Origin: Oscillospiraceae bacterium
GTDB lineage: Bacteria > Bacillota > Clostridia > UBA1381
Direction: 5' to 3'
DNA length: 40,296 nucleotides
Assembly: GCA_015068965.1 (NCBI GenBank)
Contig: SVJN01000004.1
Coordinates: 1 to 40,296 of the forward strand
Below the pieces are notes generated by a model. The model did no database searches, was not told where the DNA came from, and saw only the letters and a list, made by a program, of their open reading frames with translations. The position numbers and the translations under genes are program-made. Shown in pieces: positions 10,411-20,136 of the stretch (position 1 is the stretch's first letter; each line of letters starts with the position of its first letter).

Positions 10411-12168
10411 ATGAGCAATAACACTGGAATCATCAAAAAAGTATCCGGTCCGCTGGTTGTTGCAGAGGGAATGCAGGATGCAAATATGTATGACGTGGTT
10501 CGAGTCAGTGAGCACGGCCTCATTGGTGAAATCATCGAAATGCGTGGCTCGGACGCATCAATTCAGGTATATGAGGAAACTGCAGGCTTAGGCCCCGGCG
10601 GTGTTGTAAAAACCACCGGAAGTCCTTTGAGCGTAGAATTAGGCCCCGGCTTAATCAGCAGTATCTATGACGGTATTCAACGTCCGTTGGATGCAATTAT
10701 GAAAAAAGCAGGCACAAATCTGCAACGAGGTATTGACGTTCCTGCACTTGACCGTGAAAAGGTCTGGCACTTTACACCTTGCGTAAAAGCAGGTGACAAG
10801 GTTTCCGGCGGTGATATTTTAGGAACCGTTCAGGAAACAGAAGTTGTATTACACAAAATCATGTTACCCCCTAAAATGAGTGGTACAATTACAGAAATTA
10901 CAGAGGGTGATTATACCGTTGTTGATAAAATTGGTGTTCTGACACAGGAAAACGGCGAAAAAACAGATTTAACCCTGGCACAGAAGTGGCCGGTTCGTGT
11001 TGGCAGACCGTATCAGGAAAAGCTTTCTCCGGACGTTCCCTTAATCACTGGTCAACGAGTGATTGATACACTCTTCCCGATTGCAAAGGGTGGTGTCGGA
11101 ACGGTCCCCGGTCCGTTCGGTAGCGGAAAGACCGTTGTTCAGCATCAGCTTGCAAAATGGGCAGATGCCGACATCGTGGTTTACATCGGTTGCGGCGAAC
11201 GTGGAAACGAAATGACCGACGTTTTAAACGAGTTCCCGGAAATCAAAGACCCGAGAACCGGAAAGACATTGATGGAACGAACCGTTTTGATTGCAAACAC
11301 CTCCGATATGCCGGTTGCGGCACGTGAGGCATCTATCTATACCGGTATCACCATTGCGGAATATTTCCGTGATATGGGGTATAGTGTCGTACTGTTAGCA
11401 GACTCTACATCACGCTGGGCAGAAGCTCTGCGTGAAATGTCGGGACGTTTGGAGGAAATGCCGGGTGAAGAAGGCTATCCTGCCTATTTGGGAAGCCGTC
11501 TGGCGGGCTTTTATGAGCGCGCAGGCCGGGTAATTTCTCACGGTGGCAGAGAAGGTGCTTTGAGTATTATCGGTGCAGTATCTCCGCAGGGCGGTGATAT
11601 TTCCGAGCCGGTTTCGCAGGCAACCCTTCGTATCGTCAAGGTGTTCTGGGGACTGGACTCCTCCCTTGCATACCGTCGTCACTTCCCGGCTATCAACTGG
11701 TTAAAGAGCTATTCCTTATATCTGGATATGATGCAAAACTGGTATGAAACAGAAATTTCCGAAGATTGGATGACACTCAGAAACCGCATTATGCTGCTTT
11801 TGCAGGATGAAGCGGAGCTGGATGAAATTGTAAAGATGGTCGGCATGGATGCCTTGAACGCACAGGACCGTTTGAAAATTGAGGTCGCACGTTCTATTCG
11901 TGAGGACTATCTGCATCAGGATGCTTTCCATGAGGTCGACACCTACGCCTCCTTGCCGAAGCAATGCACAATGATGCGTCTGGTACTGGATTATTACGAT
12001 GCATCTGCAGAAGCAATCCGACAGGGCATCAGCGTCAACAAGCTGATTCAACTCCCGGCACGTGAGCGAATCGGAAGAATCAAATACGTTCCGGAAGCCC
12101 AGGTACAGGCAGAATACGAATCTGTATTATCGGATCTGCACAAAGAAATCAGCGAAATCAAGGAATAA
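10411..12168 (+). CDS. atpA: V-type ATPase catalytic subunit A
   Basis: 585 residues, standard length. The Walker A motif GPFGSGKT lies at 234-241, followed by [13 protein letters not shown] and the [30 protein letters not shown] block, all hallmarks of the catalytic A subunit. The family-specific non-homologous insertion (about 115-185) is present. ATP hydrolysis or synthesis takes place at the A/B interfaces. I choose the ATG at 10411 because AAGGAG (10397-10402) is 8 bases upstream; the ATG at 10405 is only 2 bases away. Confidence 0.97.
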   Translation: MSNNTGIIKKVSGPLVVAEGMQDANMYDVVRVSEHGLIGEIIEMRGSDASIQVYEETAGLGPGGVVKTTGSPLSVELGPGLISSIYDGIQRPLDAIMKKAGTNLQRGIDVPALDREKVWHFTPCVKAGDKVSGGDILGTVQETEVVLHKIMLPPKMSGTITEITEGDYTVVDKIGVLTQENGEKTDLTLAQKWPVRVGRPYQEKLSPDVPLITGQRVIDTLFPIAKGGVGTVPGPFGSGKTVVQHQLAKWADADIVVYIGCGERGNEMTDVLNEFPEIKDPRTGKTLMERTVLIANTSDMPVAAREASIYTGITIAEYFRDMGYSVVLLADSTSRWAEALREMSGRLEEMPGEEGYPAYLGSRLAGFYERAGRVISHGGREGALSIIGAVSPQGGDISEPVSQATLRIVKVFWGLDSSLAYRRHFPAINWLKSYSLYLDMMQNWYETEISEDWMTLRNRIMLLLQDEAELDEIVKMVGMDALNAQDRLKIEVARSIREDYLHQDAFHEVDTYASLPKQCTMMRLVLDYYDASAEAIRQGISVNKLIQLPARERIGRIKYVPEAQVQAEYESVLSDLHKEISEIKE

Positions 12169-12181
12169 GGAGGGAAATTAA

Positions 12182-13552
12182 ATGCCAAAGGAATATCGTA
12201 CCATACAAGAGGTTGCCGGACCGCTGATGCTGGTTCGTGATGTTACCGATGCAACCTACTATGAATTAGGCGAAATTGAACTTTCAAACGGCGAAATCCG
12301 CCGTTGCCGTGTTCTGGAAATTAACGGTACCGACGTTTTAGTACAGCTTTTTGAAAGCAGTGCCGGCATCAATCTTGCAGACAGTAAGGTTCGCTTTTTA
12401 GGTCACGGAATTGAACTGGGTGTTTCTGAGGATATGCTCGGCAGAGTTTTTGACGGTTTGGGAAATCCGAAAGACGGAAAAGCAGATATCATTCCGGCAA
12501 AGCGCATGGATGTCAATGGTGTGCCGATGAACCCGGCTGCCCGTAACTATCCGGAAGAATTTATCCAGACCGGTGTCAGTGCGATTGACGGTCTGAATAC
12601 GTTGGTTCGTGGACAGAAATTACCGATTTTCTCCGGTTCCGGTCTGCCGCATGCAAACCTTGCGGCACAGATTGCACGTCAGGCAAAGGTTTTGGGCCAG
12701 GACGAAAAGTTTGCGGTTGTTTTTGCCGCAATCGGTATTACATTTGAAGAAGCAAACTTCTTCATCGAAGATTTCAAAAAGACCGGTGCAATGGAACGTA
12801 CCGTGCTCTTTATCAACCTTGCAAATGACCCGGCAATTGAGCGTATTGCAACCCCGAGAATGGCTCTGACTGCCGCAGAGTATTTAGCTTTTGACTTAGG
12901 AATGCACGTGCTTGTTATTATGACAGACATTACCAACTACGCAGATGCTTTGCGTGAGGTTTCTGCAGCCCGAAAGGAAGTTCCCGGTCGTCGTGGTTAT
13001 CCCGGATATATGTATACCGACCTTGCATCCTTATATGAACGTGCAGGACGGTTGAAAGGAAAGGATGGTAGTATCACCCTGATTCCGATTCTGACCATGC
13101 CGGAGGATGATAAGACACATCCGATTCCTGACCTGACCGGATATATCACCGAGGGACAGATTATCTTAAGCCGTGAGCTTTACCGCAAAAACATTGCACC
13201 GCCGATTGATGTTCTCCCCTCCCTTTCCCGTCTGAAGGACAAAGGTATCGGAAAGGGTAAAACCAGAGAAGACCATGCAAATACCATGAACCAGCTTTTT
13301 GCCGCATATGCACGAGGCAAGGAAGCAAAGGAATTGATGGTAATCTTAGGAGAAGCGGCATTGTCTGAAGTTGACCAGCTTTATGCAAAATTTGCAGACG
13401 AATTTGAACGGCAGTATGTTTCACAAGGCTATTACACCAACCGTACCATCGAGGAAACCCTCTCAATCGGTTGGAAGCTCTTATCAATACTCCCCAGAGG
13501 TGAATTAAAACGTATCAAGGACGAATATCTCGACCAATACTACGGTAAATGA
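12182..13552 (+). CDS. atpB: V-type ATPase non-catalytic subunit B
   Basis: 456 residues. The nucleotide loop is replaced by [19 protein letters not shown], so there is no Walker A lysine, as expected of the non-catalytic B subunit; this is not damage. [31 protein letters not shown] is the conserved B-subunit block. It alternates with A in the A3B3 hexamer. GGAGGG precedes the ATG at 12182. The stop codon overlaps the GAGGTGA ribosome binding site of atpD. Confidence 0.97.
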   Translation: MPKEYRTIQEVAGPLMLVRDVTDATYYELGEIELSNGEIRRCRVLEINGTDVLVQLFESSAGINLADSKVRFLGHGIELGVSEDMLGRVFDGLGNPKDGKADIIPAKRMDVNGVPMNPAARNYPEEFIQTGVSAIDGLNTLVRGQKLPIFSGSGLPHANLAAQIARQAKVLGQDEKFAVVFAAIGITFEEANFFIEDFKKTGAMERTVLFINLANDPAIERIATPRMALTAAEYLAFDLGMHVLVIMTDITNYADALREVSAARKEVPGRRGYPGYMYTDLASLYERAGRLKGKDGSITLIPILTMPEDDKTHPIPDLTGYITEGQIILSRELYRKNIAPPIDVLPSLSRLKDKGIGKGKTREDHANTMNQLFAAYARGKEAKELMVILGEAALSEVDQLYAKFADEFERQYVSQGYYTNRTIEETLSIGWKLLSILPRGELKRIKDEYLDQYYGK

Positions 13553-13563
13553 GGTGAGCAGAT

Positions 13564-14223
13564 TTGGCACAGTTAAATGTAAATCCAACCCGCATGGAGT
13601 TGTCCAGGCTGAAAAAAAGCCTTGCAACTGCGATGCGCGGTCACAAGCTGCTCAAGGATAAAAGAGATGAACTGATGCGTCAGTTTTTGGAAATTGTGCG
13701 GGAAAATAAAGAGCTTCGTGAACGAGTGGAGCAAAAGCTTTCCAACGCAAACCATGCCATGTCGTTAGCATCGGCAGTATTAGGAAAAGAGGTTGTAAAC
13801 TCAGCACTCTTAATGCCAAAACAAGGTGTTCGTCTGACGCTTGGCAGTAAGAATATCATGAGCGTTGACCTCCCCACCTTCCAGACCGAAACCAAGTCGG
13901 ATAATCCGGAGGATATTTTCTCCTACGGTTATGCGTTTACCGGTGGCGACCTGGATTTAGCAATCGGTCAGCTCTCAGAAATTCTTCCGGATTTATTGCT
14001 GTTAGCAGAAAAAGAAAAATCTGTACAGCTTCTCGCCGGAGAAATCGAGCGAACCCGACGCCGGGTAAATGCCTTGGAATATGTCATGATTCCGAACTAT
14101 CAGGATACCATCCGTTACATCACCATGAAGCTGGATGAAAATGAACGCGGAAATATTACACGTCTGATGAAGGTTAAGGACATGATGATTAAAGAGCAGT
14201 TTGAAAATAAACAAAATGTGTAA
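13564..14223 (+). CDS. atpD: V-type ATPase central shaft subunit D
   Basis: 219 residues. The N-terminus (NPTRMELSRLKKSLATAMRGHKLLKDKRDELM) and the C-terminal RTRRRVNALEYVMIPNYQDTIRYI helix are the two long shaft helices of subunit D, the rotor axle inside the A3B3 head. TTG start at 13564 behind GAGGTGA. Last gene of the operon, followed by tandem hairpins. No ntpJ-type K+ transporter gene follows, unlike the E. hirae locus. Confidence 0.96.
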   Translation: MAQLNVNPTRMELSRLKKSLATAMRGHKLLKDKRDELMRQFLEIVRENKELRERVEQKLSNANHAMSLASAVLGKEVVNSALLMPKQGVRLTLGSKNIMSVDLPTFQTETKSDNPEDIFSYGYAFTGGDLDLAIGQLSEILPDLLLLAEKEKSVQLLAGEIERTRRRVNALEYVMIPNYQDTIRYITMKLDENERGNITRLMKVKDMMIKEQFENKQNV

Positions 14224-14232
14224 AATAAAAAA

Positions 14233-14320
14233 GCTTCTGATAGAAGCCCCGCCTGCGGGCGTGAGATTAAGGAAGCAATTTTGTTATTCCGGAAATTACA
14301 ACATAAATGTTGTAATTTCC
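14233..14320 (+). terminator. Tandem hairpins after the ATPase operon
   Basis: Three successive inverted repeats. GCTTCT (14233-14238) pairs with AGAAGC (14242-14247). CCCGC (14248-14252) pairs with GCGGG (14255-14259). GGAAATTACAAC (14291-14302) pairs with GTTGTAATTTCC (14309-14320). The third is a perfect 12-bp stem with a 6-base loop. None has a clear T-run on the plus strand, so they may stabilise the operon 3' end as well as aid termination. Confidence 0.55.
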
Positions 14321-14329
14321 TATATAATA

Positions 14330-14370
14330 AAAAGAAGATGTTTAAGGTGTATCTTTAAACATCTTCTTTT
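14330..14370. terminator. Bidirectional terminator between atpD and the MFS gene
   Basis: AAAAGAAGATGTTTAA (14330-14345) pairs perfectly with TTAAACATCTTCTTTT (14355-14370). The A/T flanks give a U-tail in both directions, serving the plus-strand ATPase operon and the minus-strand transporter gene ending at 14374. Confidence 0.8.
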
Positions 14371-14373
14371 CCT

Positions 14374-15570
14374 TTAACGAATCATAAGATTCGTTTGATA
14401 CCGCAAATCCCACAGATAATAAAAAATCCCGGAAATAAGCTGACACGCACCGCAAATACCTACAATCAGAACAGATGAAACCGAATCAATCAGCATTCCG
14501 ATGAATGCTCCCGAAATCGCCTGTGCCGCAGTCATAACAATCAGCCGGACAGAGGTGTACATTCCGATATCCTCATAGCCAATAAATTCAGTGATGTAAA
14601 CTGCACCGGCAATATTAATAATATTATAAGCCATTCCGACAAAGAAGTAGATAATACAAAAAACAACCGAACTTCTTCCCAAAAGCATCAATGGAAGCAG
14701 AATAAACATCAGGACACTGCACGCCGCATAAAGCTGAACTGTAGATATTTTTTTTCGTAAAGCCTGATAAACGGAACATCCAACAATAGATGAAACCGAC
14801 AAAATTGTCACCAAAAAACTCAGAACCGATTCATTGGTTGTAATATTCTTCATGCAGATTACTGCAATCACATTCATCAATCCCATGCATAGCCCACGCA
14901 AGAAATTCGGAAGATAAAAGTATACAAAATCCTTTCGCATAAGCTTTGCTAACGTAAATGGATTCTTCTTTTCCTCAATCGGAATATTCTTGATGTGCAT
15001 ACTGTTGTAGAGTCCGAACGATGCAACACAAAATAAAATACTCACAAAAAATCCAACAGCCATAATCCGCCCGAAATCAAACATCAATGTCATAGTAGAA
15101 ATCAACGCACCTGCCGCAATCGATACAACACCGCTCACAATGCCATTGATATTTTCTAAGGATGCATACTCTTTCATATCAACAATCAGATACGGAAGCC
15201 GGTATGAAAGTACGTTGGAAAAGCCAACAAAAGTATTCTGGATACAGCATCCAACCAAAGCCGCACCAAACAACATTTTTACATCAAAGCCGGTCAGAAT
15301 GCTAAAAGGAAGCATTAGAACACAGAAAAAAGCCTGGCAAAGCACCAGAATTGCATAGGTACGCTTTACATCTTTCACCCGATCAGCCACAAAGATATTT
15401 AAAATCATAATCACAACCTGCGCCGCACTCACCGTTGCAGTATAGGCACTGATTTGTGAAACACTCATTCCCCGCTCGGCAAAAAAACTTTGTACAATCC
15501 CGCCTGCCGTAAACATCAAAACAACCGCCATCATTGCCCGGGCAATATAATACTTAACTTGATTTGACAT
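14374..15570 (-). CDS. MFS-type transporter
   Basis: 398 residues from ATG at 15570, chosen because GGAG lies 7 bases upstream; a start at 15582 would lack a site. About 12 hydrophobic segments are seen, with the inter-helix charged loop VADRVKDVKRTYAI (the loop 2-3 MFS motif, here VADRVKD). No substrate-specific motif is recognised. The gene is divergent from an AraC-family regulator (15705), which probably controls it. It could be a sugar, drug or metabolite permease. Confidence 0.75.
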   Translation of the reverse strand: MSNQVKYYIARAMMAVVLMFTAGGIVQSFFAERGMSVSQISAYTATVSAAQVVIMILNIFVADRVKDVKRTYAILVLCQAFFCVLMLPFSILTGFDVKMLFGAALVGCCIQNTFVGFSNVLSYRLPYLIVDMKEYASLENINGIVSGVVSIAAGALISTMTLMFDFGRIMAVGFFVSILFCVASFGLYNSMHIKNIPIEEKKNPFTLAKLMRKDFVYFYLPNFLRGLCMGLMNVIAVICMKNITTNESVLSFLVTILSVSSIVGCSVYQALRKKISTVQLYAACSVLMFILLPLMLLGRSSVVFCIIYFFVGMAYNIINIAGAVYITEFIGYEDIGMYTSVRLIVMTAAQAISGAFIGMLIDSVSSVLIVGICGACQLISGIFYYLWDLRYQTNLMIR

Positions 15571-15589
15571 AATACACTCCATTTCAATC

Positions 15590-15618
15590 TTGACTTTTGT
15601 AAATTCCTATGTTATATT
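15590..15618 (+). promoter_or_regulatory. Promoter of the AraC-type gene at 15705
   Basis: TTGACT (15590-15595), a 17-base spacer and TATATT (15613-15618). This places the start near 15625 and gives an 80-base leader that contains a hairpin. Confidence 0.7.
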
Positions 15619-15654
15619 ATATAAGATAAATCAATAAAAATCAATTAAACAAAA

Positions 15655-15679
15655 GGACATTTTCACATTAAAAATGTCC
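15655..15679 (+). promoter_or_regulatory. Leader hairpin upstream of the AraC-type regulator
   Basis: GGACATTTT (15655-15663) pairs with AAAATGTCC (15671-15679). GG and five T (15682-15686) follow, so it resembles a terminator inside the leader, downstream of the promoter and 25 bases before the start codon. Confidence 0.5.
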
Positions 15680-15704
15680 GGTTTTTGAATATAGAGGTGT
15701 TGAA

Positions 15705-16553
15705 ATGGAAAATAATTTTCATTTACTCTTTGATATCGGAGATGCAACTGCAGATATCATGATAGGTCTTTCAAGCGGTTCACAATCAGTCGGATATTAT
15801 CATTATCACCATCATATGGAATGTCATATGGTTTATCGAGGTAGCATGGAAATAGAATTTGATGATGGTTGCCATTTACTGCAAGCAGGCGATATCTGCA
15901 TCATTCCAAAACAAGTCTACCACAAAACAGCATCTGCCTCTGCCGATTTACAGCGTTGTGCTTTTATGCTGACACTCCGCTACAACAAAAAATCTCCGCA
16001 CATTTTCAAAAAATGGACCTTACTTTTCTCTCATCCGGAATACAGAATTATAAAAAGTAATCTTTTACAACAATCATTTGAAGAAATTCAGGAATACCTT
16101 CTACAGAGCTCCAACGAAGCAACCTTGAAATTGCACGCACTGTTTTCCTTAATCCTCTTAGAACTCTCCGACAAGCTGCAAAGAAAAGGAAAAAACAATC
16201 AAGCAAATGCATCAGAAAATGATAATGTGGATGATCGACTCTATGAAATTGAGAATTTTTTGGAGCTACACTATATGGAAGATATTTCCATCCATACTCT
16301 TGCGAAGTATATGCATCTGTGCGAACGGCAGTTAAACCGGATTCTGATCAAGAATACCACGTTATCCTTCCGGGATTTGCTCCTCAGGCAAAGGATGTGG
16401 GTAGCAAAGGATTTATTGATGAATCCGGATATTAAAATTGTAGATATTCCGGCAATGGTCGGTTTTCATTCCTACTCCGGTTTTTACTATTCGGTGAAAA
16501 AGTTCTGGGGTGCTTCTCCCGATGATATCCGAAATAACAATATCCTACTTTAA
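15705..16553 (+). CDS. AraC-family transcriptional regulator
   Basis: 282 residues. The N-terminal half is a cupin-like sensor (YHYHHHMECHMVYRGS, about 31-46, and LLQAGDICIIPKQVYHK). The C-terminal 100 residues hold two helix-turn-helix units, including LAKYMHLCERQLNRIL and IVDIPAMVGFHSYSGFYYSVKKFWGASP, typical of AraC/XylS proteins. The His-rich YHYHHH stretch could bind a metal or effector. Divergent from the MFS transporter gene, its likely target. GAGGTGTTGAA precedes the ATG. Confidence 0.88.
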   Translation: MENNFHLLFDIGDATADIMIGLSSGSQSVGYYHYHHHMECHMVYRGSMEIEFDDGCHLLQAGDICIIPKQVYHKTASASADLQRCAFMLTLRYNKKSPHIFKKWTLLFSHPEYRIIKSNLLQQSFEEIQEYLLQSSNEATLKLHALFSLILLELSDKLQRKGKNNQANASENDNVDDRLYEIENFLELHYMEDISIHTLAKYMHLCERQLNRILIKNTTLSFRDLLLRQRMWVAKDLLMNPDIKIVDIPAMVGFHSYSGFYYSVKKFWGASPDDIRNNNILL

Positions 16554-16554
16554 A

Positions 16555-16589
16555 AAAGGAATATAGTCTTTTTTAGACTATGTTCCTTT
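16555..16589. terminator. Bidirectional terminator between convergent genes
   Basis: AAAGGAATATAGTCT (16555-16569) pairs with AGACTATGTTCCTTT (16575-16589), with one G·T pair and a five-base T loop. It covers the stop codon of the minus-strand polymerase gene (16578) and begins just past the AraC stop. Confidence 0.75.
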
Positions 16590-17786
16590 CTTCTTGGTCT
16601 CCAATCCCAAATCATTTTTTATTTGTTGTGCTGAAGTAACCGAATTCCATCCATATTTTTTACGGATAGAATCAATCGCACTCCCAAGCTTTTCCCGCTC
16701 ATCACGTTTTTGTACATCAGAAAACAAATCAATTTGCTGTGCCGCAGTTTCCGGCACAAGCCCGATTCCCGTTACCGTCAGCATCCTGACCGGTTTTTGA
16801 AACTCCCAGCAGGTTCTTGCAAGATACATTGCCTCTTCTGCAATTTCACGCATGACAAAGGTTGCGTGTTCACACTGCTTTTGTCTGGTAATGGTTTTAA
16901 AATCAGCATCCCGGATTGTCAGCTGGACGCCGGTGCATTTTAACTGATGCTTCCGAAGTCTTGCGGCAACACTATCGGACAATGCGTAAATTCCGGCACG
17001 GATTTCTTCTTCTCCTACCAAATCACGCACAAAGGTCATACCGTTTCCGATAGATTTTAATTCATCCCTTTCCTTTTTGACCGGCTCCTCATCCAGACCA
17101 TTTGCATAACGCCAAAGCATGACACCTTGTTTTCCTAACTGTTGTTCCAACCAATGTACATCCGCATTCGCCAAATCTCCAATGGTCCGGATTTGCATTT
17201 TCCAAAGCCTGGAAAGTGTGCTATTGCCGACGTATAAAAGCATTTCAACTGGTAGTGTGCTGATGCGTTCTTTAAAATTATCCTTTAATAAAAGTGTTGT
17301 TGCATCCGGCTTTTTTAAATCGCTTCCCAATTTTGCCAGTACCTTATTAAAGGAAACCCCAACAGAAATCGTGATTCCGATTTCCTCCCGGACACGTTTT
17401 CTTAAAATATCCGCAATGGTTTTTCCGTCTCCGAACAATCGACGGCTATGTGTAACATCCAACCAGCTTTCGTCAATTCCAAACCGTTCCACCAAATCGG
17501 TGTACTCCTCATAAATCCGATTGATTCGTTCAGAATATTCCATATAAAGCCCGTGACTGGGCGGAACCAAAACCAAATCCGGACACTTTTTCAATGCAGA
17601 CTGGATTGTTTCTGCAGTCTGTATCCCATACTTTTTTGCCGGTTCATTTTTTGCAAGAATGATTCCATGACGTGCCTGCGGATCTCCTGCAACCGCCATA
17701 GGAACCTTCAACAATTCCGGTCGCTTGACACATTCGACCGATGCAAAAAAACCGTTGCAGTCACAATGCAGAATTGTCCGTTCCAT
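16578..17786 (-). CDS. dinB: Y-family DNA polymerase (DinB/Pol IV-like)
   Basis: 402 residues. Catalytic carboxylates are visible: Asp9 in HCDCNGFFASVE and the Asp-Glu pair in FGIDESWLDVT. KVLAKLGSDLKKPDAT and the helix-hairpin-helix region MLLYVGNSTLSRLWKMQIRTIGDLA follow, then the little-finger domain. These polymerases copy across damaged DNA without proofreading. The motif HCDCN differs from the common HxDxDAFFASVE at the third acidic position, which is often variable. It lies 13 bases after the small zinc-ribbon gene at 17800-18198 and is probably co-transcribed with it. No LexA box was identified. Confidence 0.92.
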   Translation of the reverse strand: MERTILHCDCNGFFASVECVKRPELLKVPMAVAGDPQARHGIILAKNEPAKKYGIQTAETIQSALKKCPDLVLVPPSHGLYMEYSERINRIYEEYTDLVERFGIDESWLDVTHSRRLFGDGKTIADILRKRVREEIGITISVGVSFNKVLAKLGSDLKKPDATTLLLKDNFKERISTLPVEMLLYVGNSTLSRLWKMQIRTIGDLANADVHWLEQQLGKQGVMLWRYANGLDEEPVKKERDELKSIGNGMTFVRDLVGEEEIRAGIYALSDSVAARLRKHQLKCTGVQLTIRDADFKTITRQKQCEHATFVMREIAEEAMYLARTCWEFQKPVRMLTVTGIGLVPETAAQQIDLFSDVQKRDEREKLGSAIDSIRKKYGWNSVTSAQQIKNDLGLETKKKGT

Positions 17787-17799
17787 CCCCTCACCCCTA

Positions 17800-18198
17800 T
17801 CAGGTCTTTTTTATGATGCGGTTTCCGCATGGGCAGGAAACCTCGATTTTCCCCTTTCCTCTGGGTACACTCAGCTTTTTCTTGCATTTTGAACATTTAA
17901 ACACCTTATGTGTTTTTCGATACTCTGCAGACTGTTTCCAATTCGTCAGCTTAATACGCAGAGCATAGGATTTTTGCAGATAAATCTGATTTTCTCGCCG
18001 ACGTGCTTCGTGGTTTTTGGAGAAAAAGCGAAAATAATAGAATATCAGTAAAACCAACGCAATCCGACTGCCGTAACGAAATCCAAATAAAGAGAGTACA
18101 AGCAAAATCAGGATTCCCCAATAGATTGCTTTTCCCAATTCGTCATTTCCATATCTTCCCTGCATAAATTGCATAAGTTTCCATTTCCAGTTGTTCAT
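17800..18198 (-). CDS. Small membrane protein with C-terminal zinc ribbon
   Basis: 132 residues from ATG at 18198, the start with a GTGAGGA site at good spacing (18204 is the alternative). Two adjacent hydrophobic segments (about 27-40 and 44-60) are followed by a basic linker and a zinc ribbon CSKC ... CPCG near the C-terminus. I do not recognise a characterised family. It looks like the widespread clostridial zinc-ribbon membrane proteins of unknown role. First gene of a likely two-gene unit with dinB. Confidence 0.7.
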   Translation of the reverse strand: MNNWKWKLMQFMQGRYGNDELGKAIYWGILILLVLSLFGFRYGSRIALVLLIFYYFRFFSKNHEARRRENQIYLQKSYALRIKLTNWKQSAEYRKTHKVFKCSKCKKKLSVPRGKGKIEVSCPCGNRIIKKT

Positions 18199-18310
18199 AG
18201 TCATTCCTCACTTCTATATTCTATCCATATTATACGCCCACACCCAAAGGATGTCAATGAAAATCACGAAGTGTTTTCTTTGTGTTTACAATCAGGTCAT
18301 ATTTAAAAGA

Positions 18311-18343
18311 GGGGTGTAAAAAAACTCGTTTTTTACACACCCC
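18311..18343 (-). terminator. Terminator of the acyl-CoA ligase gene
   Basis: GGGGTGTAAAAAA and TTTTTTACACACCCC form an imperfect stem just downstream of the minus-strand stop at 18351. The loop is short (CTCG-centred). The T-run is on the stem sides, so strength is uncertain. Confidence 0.65.
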
Positions 18344-18350
18344 TGATTAA

Positions 18351-19958
18351 TTAGCCACGCTTGATTTTCTTGGTACTTGTTTTTACAAACTCTTCCTTAC
18401 GGAACTTAATTTTACGGATTTGCTTATAGCCTGCAATGTCCTTATTCAGCTCCATAACATCCTTTTTAATCTGCTCGTGTGCATCTGCACCTGCTTCGGT
18501 ATAAATTTCTGCCGTAATGACATCATCCTCAGAATAGACAACAACCTCTGTTACATTCTCAACCTGCTCCAAGAGATTTTCCAATTCTTCCGGATAAACA
18601 TTTTTACCGTTTCCGGTCAGAATCATATTCTTTTTCCGTCCGGTGATGTAGAGGAAGCCGTCCTCGTCAATTTTACCGATATCGCCAGTGTGGAACCATC
18701 CGTCAATCAGAACCGCATCGGTTGCCTCCTGATTTTCGTAATATCCCTTCATTACGATATCACCCTTAATGCAAACCTCACCCTCGCCATTTTCGTTTGG
18801 TTCGTCGATTCTTGCGTGCATTCCCGGAATCGGCAAACCAACACTACCACTCTTAATCCAGCAAGCACGGTTGGTCGATACAATCGGTGAGCATTCTGTG
18901 ATGCCGTAGCCGTTAATAATTTTAATACCGAAATCGTCAAATGCTTTCATATAGAAATCATCAATCGGTGCGCCACCGGTAATCAGCATTTCAAGATTTC
19001 CGCCAAATGCTTTCAAGACCGGTTTAAAGAAGGTTTTTCTCATATCAATACCGGCTTTTCTCATGGCATTACTTGCCTTAATCAAAGCCTTTAACTGCTT
19101 TGTCTTACCCTGCTTTTCCACATTACTCCAGATATTTTTATAAAAGCTTTTAATGTAAAGCGGCACAACAGAAAGATGTCCGGGCTTTGCAGCCTGAATG
19201 CTCTTTAAAACAGTCTTCAAGCTATCATTGATATAAACCGGGAATCCAACCCAGAGCTGACACAAAACGCCTGCCATAAAGCCAAATGTATGATTAAGCG
19301 GCAAAAGTAAGACCGTACCCTTCGGAATTGAAAGGTTTTCCAGGCTGTGAATCGCATCCGACATCAGGTTCCGCTGAGAAAGCATAACGCCCTTCGGATT
19401 TCCGGTTGTTCCAGAGGTATAGATAACGGCACAAACATCATCCAGAGATGCGTTACATTCAAAAAATCTCTTATCTCCACTTTCGATTAAAGCTTTTCCG
19501 GCTTCTAAAATATCTTCAAACTCATCCATGCACAGAAAATGCTCCACACCAAGCTCCTCTGCCTGCGGAAGAATATTCTTTTTGCCTTTTGAATAAACCA
19601 AGACATTACATTGTCCTGCTTTAATCAGGGTTAAAAGCTCCGGATCTCCTAATTCTTTATCCAAGGGGAAAATCATTTCTGCCGAAATTACTGTTGCAAA
19701 GTAAGTTACAATCCATTCGTAACAGTTATTTCCAACCAGACCTACCTTTGCTTTTTCCAGACCAAGACTGCAAAGATATGCGCCAAACGCACACACATCG
19801 TCCCAAAATTTGCTGTAAGTAATTTCCGTTCTCTTTCCTGCCGACTCATATTGAAACGCAGGCTCAGCGGCAAATTCCTTTGCATTTGTACAAAGCATAT
19901 CCCGAAGGTCTGCAAAATGTCTGATTTGATTGTAGGGTTCATTTTTTTTCATATTCAT
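18351..19958 (-). CDS. Long-chain fatty acid-CoA ligase-type AMP-forming enzyme
   Basis: 535 residues of the ANL superfamily. The P-loop YTSGTTGNPKG lies at 180-190, then GYGITECSP, GWFHTGDIG and GRKKNMILTGNGKNVYPEELE, ending with STKKIKRG, which holds the catalytic lysine region. It activates a carboxylic acid with ATP to an acyl-adenylate and then a thioester, most likely fatty acyl-CoA. The sequence alone does not fix chain length or whether the acceptor is CoA or a carrier protein. It stands alone, with its own promoter overlapped by a palindrome at 20041-20061 that may bind a repressor. Confidence 0.85.
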   Translation of the reverse strand: MNMKKNEPYNQIRHFADLRDMLCTNAKEFAAEPAFQYESAGKRTEITYSKFWDDVCAFGAYLCSLGLEKAKVGLVGNNCYEWIVTYFATVISAEMIFPLDKELGDPELLTLIKAGQCNVLVYSKGKKNILPQAEELGVEHFLCMDEFEDILEAGKALIESGDKRFFECNASLDDVCAVIYTSGTTGNPKGVMLSQRNLMSDAIHSLENLSIPKGTVLLLPLNHTFGFMAGVLCQLWVGFPVYINDSLKTVLKSIQAAKPGHLSVVPLYIKSFYKNIWSNVEKQGKTKQLKALIKASNAMRKAGIDMRKTFFKPVLKAFGGNLEMLITGGAPIDDFYMKAFDDFGIKIINGYGITECSPIVSTNRACWIKSGSVGLPIPGMHARIDEPNENGEGEVCIKGDIVMKGYYENQEATDAVLIDGWFHTGDIGKIDEDGFLYITGRKKNMILTGNGKNVYPEELENLLEQVENVTEVVVYSEDDVITAEIYTEAGADAHEQIKKDVMELNKDIAGYKQIRKIKFRKEEFVKTSTKKIKRG

Positions 19959-20017
19959 TAATCAAAAACCTTTCTCTTAAATTTTAACAAGCAGCACCAT
20001 CTTGTTATATTTTATAT

Positions 20018-20061
20018 ATTATACCACAAAAACACCGTCCATTGCAAGCAATCCTTGCAAT
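20018..20061 (-). promoter_or_regulatory. Promoter and overlapping palindromic operator of the acyl-CoA ligase gene
   Basis: On the minus strand, TTGCAA (20047-20042), an 18-base spacer and TATAAT (20023-20018). The -35 lies inside a perfect inverted repeat: ATTGCAAG (20041-20048), a five-base centre, CTTGCAAT (20054-20061). The layout is what a repressor operator would give. Confidence 0.65.
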
Positions 20062-20095
20062 TCTTCTTTTTTTTGATAAAAATATAAAAAAAAAA

Positions 20096-20127
20096 TCCGA
20101 AAAACCGACAATTTGCTGTCTTTCGGA
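20096..20127 (-). terminator. Terminator of the YitT-like gene
   Basis: On the minus strand, TCCGAAAGACAG pairs with CTGTCGG-type sequence ending TTTTTCGGA, followed by a run of about ten T (20095 downwards). It lies 10 bases after the stop codon. Confidence 0.85.
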
Positions 20128-20136
20128 CTATAATAT

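Noticed and set aside
12182-13552. Missing Walker A lysine in the ATPase B subunit taken as damage
   Set aside because: The B subunit of V-type ATPases is non-catalytic and normally lacks it.
14233-14320. Tandem hairpins after atpD as a riboswitch
   Set aside because: They lie downstream of an operon and face a convergent gene; nothing plus-strand follows for them to control.
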